Source of the DNA: Rhodobacterales bacterium HKCCSP123
GTDB taxonomy: Bacteria > Pseudomonadota > Alphaproteobacteria > Rhodobacterales > Rhodobacteraceae
NCBI GenBank assembly: GCA_015689745.1
Contig: WVSO01000014.1
Location: 1 to 60,621, forward strand
DNA length: 60,621 bases
Reading direction: 5' to 3'
Under the pieces are notes generated by a model. That model was not told the DNA's origin. It worked only from the letters and a program-made list of their open reading frames with translations, and did no database searches. Positions 16,715 through 24,576 of this stretch are shown piece after piece. Numbering within the stretch: position 1 is the first letter of the stretch; every line of letters starts with the position of its first letter. Both the position numbers and the translations under genes were made by a program.

Positions 16715-17875
16715 ATGTCGAGGAAGTGCACAGCGATTGATCTCTTTTGCGGGGCTGGTGGCCTGTCTGAGGGGTTTCGCCAAGCTGGTGTCCATGTGCT
16801 GGCGGGTCAGGATATCGACGGCACGTTCGGGCAGACCTTTTCTGCTACGCACAGTGAAGCAACGTTTGTTGGTGGGCCGATCCAGGAGATCTCAGCTGAG
16901 AGCCTGCTTGGCGCAGCGGGCTGTGAGCCGGGGCAGGTCGATATCCTCATCGGCGGACCGCCATGTCAAGGATACTCGGTTTACAATCACCAGCGTGGGG
17001 CCGACGACCCTCGGGCCGGGCTCTTCAAGGAGTATTTGCGTATTGTGGAGGCCATTCGACCGCGGTGGCTGGTGATGGAAAACGTCACAGGTATCACATC
17101 GATTGCGGGCGGGGGGATCGTTCGAGAGATCCAAGCTGGTATGCGCCGCCTTGGCTATCGCGTAGACATGAAGCTTCTCAAGGCGGAAGAGTACGGGGTT
17201 CCACAAGAGCGGCGGCGTGTCTTCTTCATTGCGACATGCGAGGAGCACGCGCCTATCCTCTTCCCAGAGGCTACTCATGGGCCCGAACTCACACCCTTTG
17301 TGACTGTGTGGGACGCTATTTCTGATTTGCCACCGCTAAAGAATGGCGAGGACGCAGAAGCGCGACCCTACGCATCGGAGGCCAAGAACGCTTATCAGGC
17401 TCTTTTGCGGGGCAACCTGAAGTACTTGTACAATCATAGTGCGCCGCGCCTATCAAAGACCAACCTCGAGAGAATGAAGCACATACCACCCGGAGGTTCT
17501 TGGCGCGACATCCCCTTTGAGCTTCTCCCGGAGGGCATGAAGAAGGCAAAGCGCAGCGACCATACAAAACGATACGGGCGCCCAGCAAAGACCGATCTTG
17601 CATGCACCATTCTGACCAAGTGTGACGTCCATTGGGGGGCCTACATTCACCCTACGCAGGACCGCTCATTTTCGGTTCGGGAAGCTGCTCGGCTCCAGTC
17701 TTTCCCGGACTTTTTCAACTTCGCGGGCAGCAGGACCGAGCAGTATGTGCAAGTGGGAAATGCAGTGCCGCCGGTTTTGGGGCGAGCAGTCGCGAACGCG
17801 ATCCTAGATGCAGACACGGCCCGCAAGCATGACAAGCCGGGCATTAGCGAGCGCGGTCTACTGCATGCCGTTTGA
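16715..17875 (+). CDS. DNA (cytosine-5-)-methyltransferase
   Basis: A 386-residue type II m5C methyltransferase. Motifs in order are I (AIDLFCGAGGLSEGF), IV with the catalytic cysteine (IGGPPCQGYS), VI (VMENVTG), VIII (PQERRRVFFIA), the variable target-recognition region (about 230–320), and IX/X (SVREAARLQSFPDFF…YVQVGNAVPP). The start at 16715 has GGGAAA upstream; ATG at 16700 is an alternative. Its 3' end overlaps the NotI-like gene by 11 bases. It is predicted to protect the host from that nuclease. Confidence 0.92.
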   Translation: MSRKCTAIDLFCGAGGLSEGFRQAGVHVLAGQDIDGTFGQTFSATHSEATFVGGPIQEISAESLLGAAGCEPGQVDILIGGPPCQGYSVYNHQRGADDPRAGLFKEYLRIVEAIRPRWLVMENVTGITSIAGGGIVREIQAGMRRLGYRVDMKLLKAEEYGVPQERRRVFFIATCEEHAPILFPEATHGPELTPFVTVWDAISDLPPLKNGEDAEARPYASEAKNAYQALLRGNLKYLYNHSAPRLSKTNLERMKHIPPGGSWRDIPFELLPEGMKKAKRSDHTKRYGRPAKTDLACTILTKCDVHWGAYIHPTQDRSFSVREAARLQSFPDFFNFAGSRTEQYVQVGNAVPPVLGRAVANAILDADTARKHDKPGISERGLLHAV

Positions 17876-18707
17876 CCCATGTGATGCCGTAGGAGAAGTG
17901 CTGGGTGCTCGGGCCCGCCGGGGATACGATCCGGCTTCCGATGGGTTTCATTGTCCATATATTGGTTCTCGTTGTCCGAAACGTTCCCAGAGCGTTCCCG
18001 ACGGAGAAGCGTACCCGGTATGTACTTTATGGCGCAGCAAAAAAGGCGATCGCGAACCAAGTCGTGACTTGATTTGCGTCTGCCCAAAGCGTTTCTATCA
18101 AATTGATTGGCTAAAAGCCGTCGTTGAGCATTGCTGGCCGTTTTCTCCTCCGAAAAATCCTATCGTCGCCACCGAAGTGAAGATGAAAGGGTTTGGAAAT
18201 GTGGATTTCGTGATTGCAGATCAGGCTTCAGATGGAAGTATAGGCCATTTTCTATCAGTCGAACTTCAAGCTATTGACATAACCGGCTCTGCGTTCCCTG
18301 CCTACAAAGCGCTACGTGCCAACGAAGTATTGCCCAAACGCCCCGTCTACAACTTCAATTGGGACAATGTCTACAAAAGGTATATTACTCAGCTTATCCG
18401 CAAGGGCTACTTTCACCATCATTGGGGCACAAAGATAGTAGCAGTAATTCAAGATCAAGTTTATGACTACGTGCTGCAGAAAGCAGCATTTATGCGCTCA
18501 TCAGATATCAAAGACGCTACTGTAAATATCGTATTTATGACTTACGTTTTCGAAGATGATCCAGAAATTCCAGGTCAGTTTCGTCCGACCTTGAGGCGGG
18601 TTGAGGGTACAAGTCATTCAAGTTTGCAACAGGCGATCCTCTACAAGGAAGCGCCATCGAAAGAAGCGTTTCAGAAGAAGATTGCAGAAGCATTAACGCG
18701 GAGATAG
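17865..18707 (+). CDS. NotI-family type II restriction endonuclease
   Basis: A 280-residue protein. It matches NotI in two independent features. First, a four-cysteine metal-binding module lies near the N-terminus (CPYIGSRCPK…YPVCTLW…LICVCPKRFYQIDWL), comparable to NotI's iron-binding domain and its CPNR segment. Second, the catalytic strand reads FLSVELQAIDITGS, comparable to NotI's ExQ…D..GS motif, preceded by KGFGNVDFVI supplying the acidic residue. The chosen ATG overlaps the methyltransferase stop; longer starts at 17808 and 17829 exist. The recognition site cannot be read from sequence, though 8-bp GC-rich sites are typical of the family. Confidence 0.8.
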   Translation: MPFDPCDAVGEVLGARARRGYDPASDGFHCPYIGSRCPKRSQSVPDGEAYPVCTLWRSKKGDREPSRDLICVCPKRFYQIDWLKAVVEHCWPFSPPKNPIVATEVKMKGFGNVDFVIADQASDGSIGHFLSVELQAIDITGSAFPAYKALRANEVLPKRPVYNFNWDNVYKRYITQLIRKGYFHHHWGTKIVAVIQDQVYDYVLQKAAFMRSSDIKDATVNIVFMTYVFEDDPEIPGQFRPTLRRVEGTSHSSLQQAILYKEAPSKEAFQKKIAEALTRR

Positions 18708-18869
18708 CATAAATGACCGGTCAGGCCGAAAACAAATCAACTAGCAGTCGGGAGCTAAAGATTGGTCCCGTCGTTGAGTGCATAGTAGCCATCGGATCCA
18801 ATAAACTCTTCATTCTTCGATAATGGGCGCCCGCCGTAAAGCATTCAACACATAGATAACTGAAAGGGG

Positions 18870-19157
18870 CTATCGCGGAAACGACGGACCTTTCTGGAAT
18901 TGAGCCATGCCCGCCCGAAGCCCCCGGACAAACCGCTTCGCCAGTTCGATCTCGCGCTCCGTCAGGGTTTCAGACGCATCCTCGGCCCAAGGATCGACCC
19001 CGGTCACCAGCACCTTCTGGATCGCGTCCAGAGCCTCCAGATCATCTTTGCCGAACGCATCGGCCACCGCCCGGATCACGCGCGACTTGATGTCGTCCAG
19101 CGCCCCGGACCCTTCCAGCGCAGCGATCGCCAAGTCCAGCGCCGCCTCGTTAGCCAT
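18870..19157 (-). CDS. Cassette protein 4, element 1 (95 aa), unknown
   Basis: A small helical acidic protein. The C-terminal region TLTEREIELAKRFVRGLRAGM corresponds in position and pattern to the element 2 counterpart at 28252–28539, also 95 residues. It overlaps the preceding cassette gene by 8 bases, exactly as in element 2. No known domain recognised. The gap 18708–18869 before it shows no gene. Confidence 0.6.
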   Translation of the reverse strand: MANEAALDLAIAALEGSGALDDIKSRVIRAVADAFGKDDLEALDAIQKVLVTGVDPWAEDASETLTEREIELAKRFVRGLRAGMAQFQKGPSFPR

Positions 19158-19521
19158 CGGCGTCGTCCATCATCGCCTGCCGGATCGCGGCCACGTCAAC
19201 AGACTGCGAGGCTTGGGGAAGCGTGGCGAGTAGCTGCTCCAGGCGCGCCAGCTTGGCCTCCAGCGCTTCCAGCCGGCGCTCGCGCTCCAGAACCCGGCTG
19301 ACCTCAGTGAGAAGCTGGACGATGTTACGCCCCGCCATTGGGTCCAATCGTCCGTGAGCGATTGCGCTTGTGACGGACCCCATTGCCGTCCGAATACCCT
19401 TGAGCGTGTTAGTCTGGAACCTCGCCTTGCGCGGCAGGTGGATAGGCAAGCCGGTCGCGGCGTTCATGACCATGTTCGTTTCGTCGTCAATCTCCAGCTT
19501 GGCGCGGGTCAGGTCGGGCAT
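19150..19521 (-). CDS. Cassette protein 3, element 1 (123 aa), unknown
   Basis: A helical protein with a C-terminal coiled-coil-like stretch (RRLEALEAKLARLEQLL). The segment FQTNTLKGIRTAMGSVTSAI…GRLDPMAGR aligns with the element 2 protein at 28532–28957 (IRTNTIADCRRAISTITNAV…GNLDHDVAR). The N-terminus (LEIDDETNMVMNAATGLPI) differs from element 2. Function unknown. Confidence 0.65.
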   Translation of the reverse strand: MPDLTRAKLEIDDETNMVMNAATGLPIHLPRKARFQTNTLKGIRTAMGSVTSAIAHGRLDPMAGRNIVQLLTEVSRVLERERRLEALEAKLARLEQLLATLPQASQSVDVAAIRQAMMDDADG

Positions 19522-19530
19522 GATCGGCTC

Positions 19531-19779
19531 CTAGTGTCGGGTGGTGGATGCGGCGCGCAATGCCGCTGCGTGGTTGCTCAGCGCCTCTGCGAGCGCCTCC
19601 ATCGATGCCGAGAGGGTCAGGGCCGCTTCGATCAGGGCGGGCGTCCAGCGGGCGCTGTGGGCGCGCATGGCGGCGATGCTGTTGGCGAGGCTCCCGGTCT
19701 GGTCGGTCACGCTGTCGATCGCGCCGCAAGCGTGGCGGGTCAGGTCCAGGATCTCCTGGGGGTGCAAGGCATCACTCAT
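19531..19779 (-). CDS. Cassette protein 2, element 1 (82 aa), unknown
   Basis: An alanine-rich helical protein, clearly homologous to the 81-residue protein at 28969–29214. Shared features are L..LTR…AID near the start, LA.S…R in the middle, and an ASM.AL..AL..HA.A.R.AS.T.H ending; both terminate in histidine. Function unknown. It overlaps the preceding gene by 8 bases. Confidence 0.65.
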   Translation of the reverse strand: MSDALHPQEILDLTRHACGAIDSVTDQTGSLANSIAAMRAHSARWTPALIEAALTLSASMEALAEALSNHAAALRAASTTRH

Positions 19780-20047
19780 CGGGGTCTCCCATCATGTCGC
19801 GGATCTGTGCGCCACGGGCCGAGAGGCGACCGATCAGGCGGCGAAGGCTGTCGAGGAGAAGGTCCGCATCCGCTCGGTTCTCGGGCAGGCTGGCGCGGAT
19901 GGTGGCGCGGGCGAGGTTGTGCGAGATCCAATCGCCATTCGCCAACCGATCGAGATGCGCGATGCAGGACCAGATTTCCCGGTCAGTGGCGGTCGTGTGT
20001 GGCGGACCCAGTGCGTCCGCGTCTGTAAGGTGCTGGTTTTCCGTCAT
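19772..20047 (-). CDS. Cassette protein 1, element 1 (91 aa), unknown
   Basis: A helical protein aligned with 29201–29500 in element 2 through LDRLANGDWISHNLARAT versus LDRTLAGDALSAAVSRAT, and LRRLIGRLSARGAQIRDMM versus LSRLTNRIAAKGRALDEVR. Its ATG overlaps the stop of the 47-residue gene upstream (ATGA). Function unknown. Confidence 0.6.
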   Translation of the reverse strand: MTENQHLTDADALGPPHTTATDREIWSCIAHLDRLANGDWISHNLARATIRASLPENRADADLLLDSLRRLIGRLSARGAQIRDMMGDPDE

Positions 20048-20187
20048 CGTTTGCGTCCGGTCCCAGGCACCGAGATAGGGAAAGCGTCTTGCTCGATCGG
20101 CTGGTCGAAGCTGTGCCGGTGGGGTTTCTGACCTTTCCAGTCGATCTCTGCCATGAATGCGCGAATTGCGTTTCGCCCTTGTTTCAT
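20044..20187 (-). CDS. Small basic protein (47 aa) heading the element 1 cassette
   Basis: A short ORF from ATG at 20187, with sequence beginning MKQGRNAIRAFMAEIDWKG and ending in a basic PGTGRKR. Its TGA overlaps the ATG of cassette gene 1, a typical sign of translational coupling. No family recognised and no clear counterpart was found in element 2. Confidence 0.45.
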   Translation of the reverse strand: MKQGRNAIRAFMAEIDWKGQKPHRHSFDQPIEQDAFPISVPGTGRKR

Positions 20188-20580
20188 TGGCCTAATCGCA
20201 CCTTTCGACTATGCTTTCTGTGTATTTTCGCACCTTATCACGGCCTAGGCTCTGCATCACGCAAATTCCGCACACATGATTTCTGGCGGTTGCCTATTGG
20301 CGAGGGGGTGTTCTGAGTGTCGGGTTGATGTGCGCGGCGTGTTGGGCTTTCCGCCGGGTCTCGATGTCTCCGTGGGGATAGCAGAGAAGGGGCAGGTGGC
20401 AGGCGTGTACGCCTCTTTCGCGAGGCTGCGACCCCGCCGACGGCTCTTGGCCCTCCATCCTGAAGGCCTCAACCGTTGGCTAGTGCATTTCGTTCGCTGC
20501 TCAGCGCAAAGTTGACCAAAATCAAACTAGATGCGACGAACCTCCAAGCAGGGTGAAACGCCCAATCTTTCTCTGTTCGG
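20188..20580. other. Gap without a convincing gene in element 1
   Basis: About 390 bases between the cassette and the divergent membrane-protein gene. Short ORFs exist on both strands (20257–20472, 20276–20515) but lack recognisable domains or good ribosome binding sites. It probably holds the two divergent promoters. Confidence 0.4.
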
Positions 20581-21396
20581 ATGAAGGACACAGACGACAG
20601 AATGACCGAAAAAGATATCCACAGACGACGCGCCATCATGGCGGCTGCATTGGCTGAAGAAGTGAATATCCGAGGTGAAGCCTGGCTGTTTGAAGAGATG
20701 TCGCCAGCAGATCTAGAGCGTGCCACCCAAGGCCTTTTATTTGACGAAGTGCATTTCAGAGATGAAGACGACGAATTCTGGAATTGGTACTTCGACAAGT
20801 TGGATGAACACGAGCGTCGAATTGAAAAGATCTGGAGATCGCTACCGTTGGATCACCTGCGTTTCGTGTCAAAGAAAGAAATAACAAAATGGTCAAGGGA
20901 TCAAATTGATGTGGCCCTGCAGCTGATCGATGTTGGAAAAACAGAGGATCTCTGTATTGAACCGTTTTACCTATTTTCGTTGGCGCAGCGACGTGGTTTT
21001 ACTGGAACATTGGAGGAGATTGAAGGTATGACGTTGGTGGAACGTATGAACGTGCTTAAAGCGTTCGATCAAATAGATAAGTCACAAGGTAGGGAATACC
21101 GTCAATTTATTAGAGCAGACACCCTGCTTGGATATCTTCTAATATCATATCCATTAGTAATTGGAGCGCTAGTATGGATGTTTCTGGGTTTGCCGATCTT
21201 TCCAGAGAGTGAACAAGAACTTCAACTTATTCCAAATTGGGCCCTCCCGTTTATTAGCTGGGCCGCCGAGAATGATGTTCTGTTTCTTGCTTATCATTTA
21301 GTGTCCTTTGGACCGGCTATTCTGGCGGCGATTTGTTCTCTTCTTCTGGTGATGTACGCGAACGTAGCCCGCGAAATTAGACCAAAGGGCTTCTGA
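20581..21396 (+). CDS. Two-span membrane protein (271 aa), unknown cargo gene
   Basis: A low-GC gene whose product has a charged, helical N-terminal two-thirds (RRAIMAAALAEEVNIRGEAW…FWNWYFDKLDEHERRIEKIW) and two hydrophobic C-terminal segments (LGYLLISYPLVIGALVWMFLG and LVSFGPAILAAICSLLLVMY). No family recognised. It is on the plus strand while its neighbours are minus. Its AT-richness suggests an inserted cargo gene. A large soluble domain anchored by C-terminal spans recalls effector-type defence proteins, but that is only an impression. Confidence 0.6.
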   Translation: MKDTDDRMTEKDIHRRRAIMAAALAEEVNIRGEAWLFEEMSPADLERATQGLLFDEVHFRDEDDEFWNWYFDKLDEHERRIEKIWRSLPLDHLRFVSKKEITKWSRDQIDVALQLIDVGKTEDLCIEPFYLFSLAQRRGFTGTLEEIEGMTLVERMNVLKAFDQIDKSQGREYRQFIRADTLLGYLLISYPLVIGALVWMFLGLPIFPESEQELQLIPNWALPFISWAAENDVLFLAYHLVSFGPAILAAICSLLLVMYANVAREIRPKGF

Positions 21397-21532
21397 GCCC
21401 TAGACAACGGTTGGAGTTTGCACGGCGGGAGTGAGCTCGGCAACGAAATCGACGGTCGCGCGATGCCCATCTATCCACCCCGAACCTCATTCCAAGACCA
21501 CGCTGTAATTGTATATATACGGGCGGAAGTGA

Positions 21533-21580
21533 CTTCCTCCTTTGCTTCCGCCTTTGAGGTTATCCCGACTTCCGCCTTTG
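21533..21580. repeat. Three 12-bp direct repeats, candidate origin of element 1
   Basis: CTTCCGCCTTTG occurs at 21545–21556 and 21569–21580, with a one-mismatch copy at 21533–21544. Just left are the inverted repeat GGAAGTgACTTCC (21525–21537) and an AT-rich stretch (gtaattgtatatatac, 21505–21520). The cluster overlaps the 3' end of the winged-helix gene. This iteron-plus-AT-rich layout is what small replication origins look like, but it is not proven. Confidence 0.4.
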
Positions 21581-22009
21581 AAGGGGGATGACCTTGGCCT
21601 TTTGCGGCCTCTCCAGCGCCTTGCTGAGCTTGTCCAACAAGGTCGGGTGAGGGTTCGCCCCGACATGCACAAGCCATCGCTTCAAGCCGGTGTAGTCGAT
21701 GATCCACTCGGTTGCGTTGCCCTTGCCGCCGCGCTCGTGCTGGACCGGGACCACGACAAGGCAATTCACCAGGGCTGTGTAGTTCGTCCGGGCCTGCCGC
21801 GTCGTGACTTGCCCCCACTCGGCCATCTTCTTCATGCCGGGGTAGATCGGACCGCCGCCGCGTAACTGACGCCGCGCGTAGGCGCCAACCATCTGGCAAA
21901 TCTGGCGCTCCATCGAGACCGGCACGTTCTTTGCCCGCTCCAGCGTTTTGCGAAGGTGGTTCACGGCATCGCGGACTTCGCGCTCCCGCTGCGGTATGCG
22001 ATCACTCAT
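21560..22009 (-). CDS. Winged-helix, replication-type protein (149 aa)
   Basis: The central part (MERQICQMVGAYARRQL, YPGMKKMAEWGQVTTRQARTNYTALVNCLVVVPV) has the layout of an HTH followed by a beta wing, as in replication-initiator or helix-turn-helix proteins of mobile elements. A basic tail ends in PLQRRKSG. It is the last gene of a minus-strand run with 22202 and 22516, and its 3' end carries the short repeats. A regulatory rather than replicative role remains possible. Confidence 0.5.
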   Translation of the reverse strand: MSDRIPQREREVRDAVNHLRKTLERAKNVPVSMERQICQMVGAYARRQLRGGGPIYPGMKKMAEWGQVTTRQARTNYTALVNCLVVVPVQHERGGKGNATEWIIDYTGLKRWLVHVGANPHPTLLDKLSKALERPQKAKVIPLQRRKSG

Positions 22010-22202
22010 CTTCGACTACCTCGCCGCTCAGGTCGGCCATCATGCCCTGCATCACGCGGGCTTGTTTCGGGGTCGGTCGCCAGCCGGGGCGTTTCACGGC
22101 CTTGAGGATCGAGAACACGAACCTGCGTTGCCAATTGTCGCCCTCATCGATCAGCCGCCGCGCGTGGAAGTGGACAAACTCATCGATCTGGGCGTCATTC
22201 AT
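22002..22202 (-). CDS. Small helical protein (66 aa), unknown
   Basis: From ATG at 22202: MNDAQIDEFVHFHARRLIDE… then KAVKRPGWRPTPKQARVM and an acidic end. Its start overlaps the stop of the upstream gene by 4 bases, and its stop overlaps the downstream gene start by 8, so the three genes form one operon. No domain recognised. Confidence 0.5.
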   Translation of the reverse strand: MNDAQIDEFVHFHARRLIDEGDNWQRRFVFSILKAVKRPGWRPTPKQARVMQGMMADLSGEVVEDE

Positions 22203-22516
22203 CGACGCGCCCTCCGATCGCGCTCCCGCCGCCACGCCACGATCGCGTCGGTCTGCCATTTCGGGGGCGGGGCAGGTTCGCTGTTAAGTGCGACGCGGAG
22301 TGCATCGCGCCCCTCCGGCGTCATGGCGCCAACAGCGCAGAAGCCGTTGCAGTCGCGTTCGACCGGGCTGAAACAAGCCTCCACCACTAGATAGGCATGT
22401 TCCCAATCCTCGGGGGATTGCAGGATCAGCGCGTTAGAGAGGCTGCGAAGGGCGCTCTTGTGTCGGGTTGATAGCCTGGGCCAGATCAGGGCCGGTTTCG
22501 GAAAGTGTGCAGTCAT
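22199..22516 (-). CDS. Hypothetical protein (105 aa) of element 1 backbone
   Basis: The first gene of the overlapping minus-strand trio ending in the winged-helix gene. The sequence includes HKSALRSLSNALILQSPEDWEHAYLVVEACFSPVERDCNGFCAVG and a basic C-terminus (WRRERDRRARR). No known family recognised. Confidence 0.45.
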   Translation of the reverse strand: MTAHFPKPALIWPRLSTRHKSALRSLSNALILQSPEDWEHAYLVVEACFSPVERDCNGFCAVGAMTPEGRDALRVALNSEPAPPPKWQTDAIVAWRRERDRRARR

Positions 22517-22651
22517 GTCGCTGCCTCGTCGCTCGCATAGGCATATGGTCCTCTCTGCCTTTGGTTGTCGTGACGGGGCGCGTCCGGTATCTTCAACGTG
22601 CGTAGTGTTGATCCGGCCCGCGCCCTATTGCTCTCGGGGGTGCGGGTCGTT

Positions 22652-22876
22652 TCAGGCGGCGCCCTGCGGCTCCTCGGAAAACAGCCTCTCCACATGCTCG
22701 TGAAGCGCCGCGCGGTTCCAATACAGTTTCGCCTTGGGGCCGTTGCCCATTCGGATCGGGGCCGGAACAGCCCCGGTCGCCACATCGCGCATCAGCGTCG
22801 ATCGGCTGCGACCGCCCAGAAAGCGGCGCGTTTCGTCAATGTCGGCCAGTCCAGCCTTTTCCATGATGCTCTCCAT
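22652..22876 (-). CDS. AlpA-like small DNA-binding regulator
   Basis: A 74-residue protein from ATG at 22876. It has an HTH segment (DIDETRRFLGGRSRSTLMRDVATGAVPAPIRMGNGPKAKLYWNRAALHEHV) in the AlpA/MerR-type pattern, including the 'P.PI..G…W' wing. In P4-like elements AlpA proteins control integrase and excision. It has a functional equivalent at 32150–32362 in element 2. Confidence 0.65.
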   Translation of the reverse strand: MESIMEKAGLADIDETRRFLGGRSRSTLMRDVATGAVPAPIRMGNGPKAKLYWNRAALHEHVERLFSEEPQGAA

Positions 22877-22967
22877 CGTGAACGGTGGTTGATGGAGAAC
22901 GAATGGCAGCGCCGACCTTTGCCGTATCCACGCAATATTCCCGGACCGCGACAAGCGCGCGTTGTAA

Positions 22968-23408
22968 TCAAATCTCTTTCAATGGCTTAGCTTGAAGATA
23001 GGCCAGCCATAAAATCCTGACGTGTTCTTCATTTGGGTCGGTGCGCGCTCGCTTTGCGCGTGACTTGCGGCCTCGATCGACGTGATCCCTGAGCTGCTCC
23101 GCATTGACCCCGAAACGGCGCTCCATTTCCTCGAAGCTGCGCTTCTTGCCGGTGACAGGATCATCGCGCAGGTGCTTAGCTGTGGTGAGCGCGCTACTGA
23201 CTACTGGCTTCTTCCCCGGCCCATCCTTTGGAGGAAGGTCGCCGCGTGTCAGCATGTCCAGTGCAGTCCGACACAACGGTTCAAGATCATCCCCGCGAAA
23301 CAGAAATTCCGCGTATTCAGCTTTGAGGTGCCGTTCATATTCTTGCGGGTTCTTCGCCCTCATCAATGCGATGTCGAAGATGCGATACAGGTCAAGCGGA
23401 TGTGACAT
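22968..23408 (-). CDS. Hypothetical protein (146 aa) coupled to integrase 1
   Basis: From ATG at 23408, overlapping the integrase 3' end by 17 bases. It begins with LDLYRIFDIALMRAKNPQEYERHLKAEYAEFLFRG-type helices. The later segment EEMERRFGVNAEQLRDHVDRGRKSR could be an HTH. Function unknown; the overlap suggests it is expressed with the integrase. Confidence 0.5.
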   Translation of the reverse strand: MSHPLDLYRIFDIALMRAKNPQEYERHLKAEYAEFLFRGDDLEPLCRTALDMLTRGDLPPKDGPGKKPVVSSALTTAKHLRDDPVTGKKRSFEEMERRFGVNAEQLRDHVDRGRKSRAKRARTDPNEEHVRILWLAYLQAKPLKEI

Positions 23409-24573
23409 AGGTTGCCCACCCCTCCATAATCTCCCGGCGCTGATCGATCGCATCGCCCCGCCAGTATGCCGCTGTGACGTCCTCGCCCATGATCGCCCGA
23501 AGCGAGTGCGAGAGGCATAGCTTCGTGAGCGCCACGTCCTTCCGGTGCGCGACCGCCCACTCAAAGAAGCTGCTCCTGAACCCGTGGGGCGTCTCAGCGC
23601 GGCCCATGCGCCGCATCTTCATCCGCAAGGTGTCTTTCGTCATGGGTCCGTCGCTGCCGGGGAACAGGATGCCCTCTGAGCGCCCCTGTGCGGCCTCCAA
23701 GGCGACCTCGATCGCTTCCGGGGAAAGAGGCACCCGGAAATCCCTTTCGCGGGTCTTGGTGGCCTTCATGTGAGATCCGGGAACCGTCCACACGTCGCCC
23801 TCGATCTCCTCGATCCGCGCCATGATGACCGGTGTCGTCCGTGAGGCGGTGAGTATCAGGAACCGAAGCGCCCGCGCCGACGCGCTGTCGATCTCTGCGA
23901 GGCTGGCATAGAAGGTTGGAACCTCCTCCCAGGGGATCGCGTCGTGATGCTCTGCCCGGTGCGCCTTCTGGACCGGTCGCAGTCGGTTGCGAAGCCAACG
24001 GATGCCCATCATCGCCCGCGACACGTCCAGCGCCGTTTCATCCGCGATCCGATCGAGGACCATCTGTGTTCTGGTGAGCGCCTTCCTGGCGGTGTCGGGC
24101 TTCGCTTCGACGCGCGGCCAGATCCGGCGCATGTCGTGGTCGGTGATTTGATCGACCGGGATCGATCCGATCTCCGGGATCACATGCTGCACCAGGGGCG
24201 AAAGCCACCGGCCTCCCGTGTTCCGCAGTTCGGGCTGAATGATCCGGTGATGCTCCTCCGCCGCCTCCGCGAAGGTCGGGGCTGTCTCGATCGGCTCCTC
24301 GACTTCGACCTCCTGGCGGGCTTCGAGGGGGTCAACGCCCGCCCGGATCTCCTCCTGCGCCGAGATCGCCGCCTTGCGCGCCGCCGCGAGAGACGTGGCG
24401 GGGTAGGGGCCAAGGCTCATCTCCCGGCGCTTGCCTCGAAGCTGGAACCGAAGAACGAATGTCGGTTGCCGCCCCTCGCGCTTGTACAGGTAGAGACCGG
24501 TTGCGCCCGTGACGCGGTGCTTGCCCGGCGCTGCCGCCTTGATCTGGGTGTCCTTGTCGATCTGGTCCGCCAT
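23392..24573 (-). CDS. P4-type tyrosine integrase of element 1
   Basis: A 393-residue tyrosine recombinase. It has an N-terminal arm-binding domain typical of P4-like integrases (GLYLYKREGRQPTFVLRFQLRGKRREMSLG, followed by AAARKAA). The catalytic domain has an arginine in LTASRTTPVI, HGFRSSFFEWA, CLSHSL, and the tyrosine in AAYWRGD followed by RREIMEGWATY. ATG at 24573 (MADQ) or 24597 are both possible starts. It lies next to the middle attachment site, so it probably drives element 1 excision and integration. Confidence 0.93.
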   Translation of the reverse strand: MADQIDKDTQIKAAAPGKHRVTGATGLYLYKREGRQPTFVLRFQLRGKRREMSLGPYPATSLAAARKAAISAQEEIRAGVDPLEARQEVEVEEPIETAPTFAEAAEEHHRIIQPELRNTGGRWLSPLVQHVIPEIGSIPVDQITDHDMRRIWPRVEAKPDTARKALTRTQMVLDRIADETALDVSRAMMGIRWLRNRLRPVQKAHRAEHHDAIPWEEVPTFYASLAEIDSASARALRFLILTASRTTPVIMARIEEIEGDVWTVPGSHMKATKTRERDFRVPLSPEAIEVALEAAQGRSEGILFPGSDGPMTKDTLRMKMRRMGRAETPHGFRSSFFEWAVAHRKDVALTKLCLSHSLRAIMGEDVTAAYWRGDAIDQRREIMEGWATYVTSA

Positions 24574-24576
24574 ATT

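Noticed and set aside
23392-24573. Alternative reading of the integrases as XerC/D or dif-type recombinases
   Set aside because: Both element integrases have the long arm-binding N-terminus of P4-type integrases and adjoin the tRNA-end repeats. The real xerD is at 44233.
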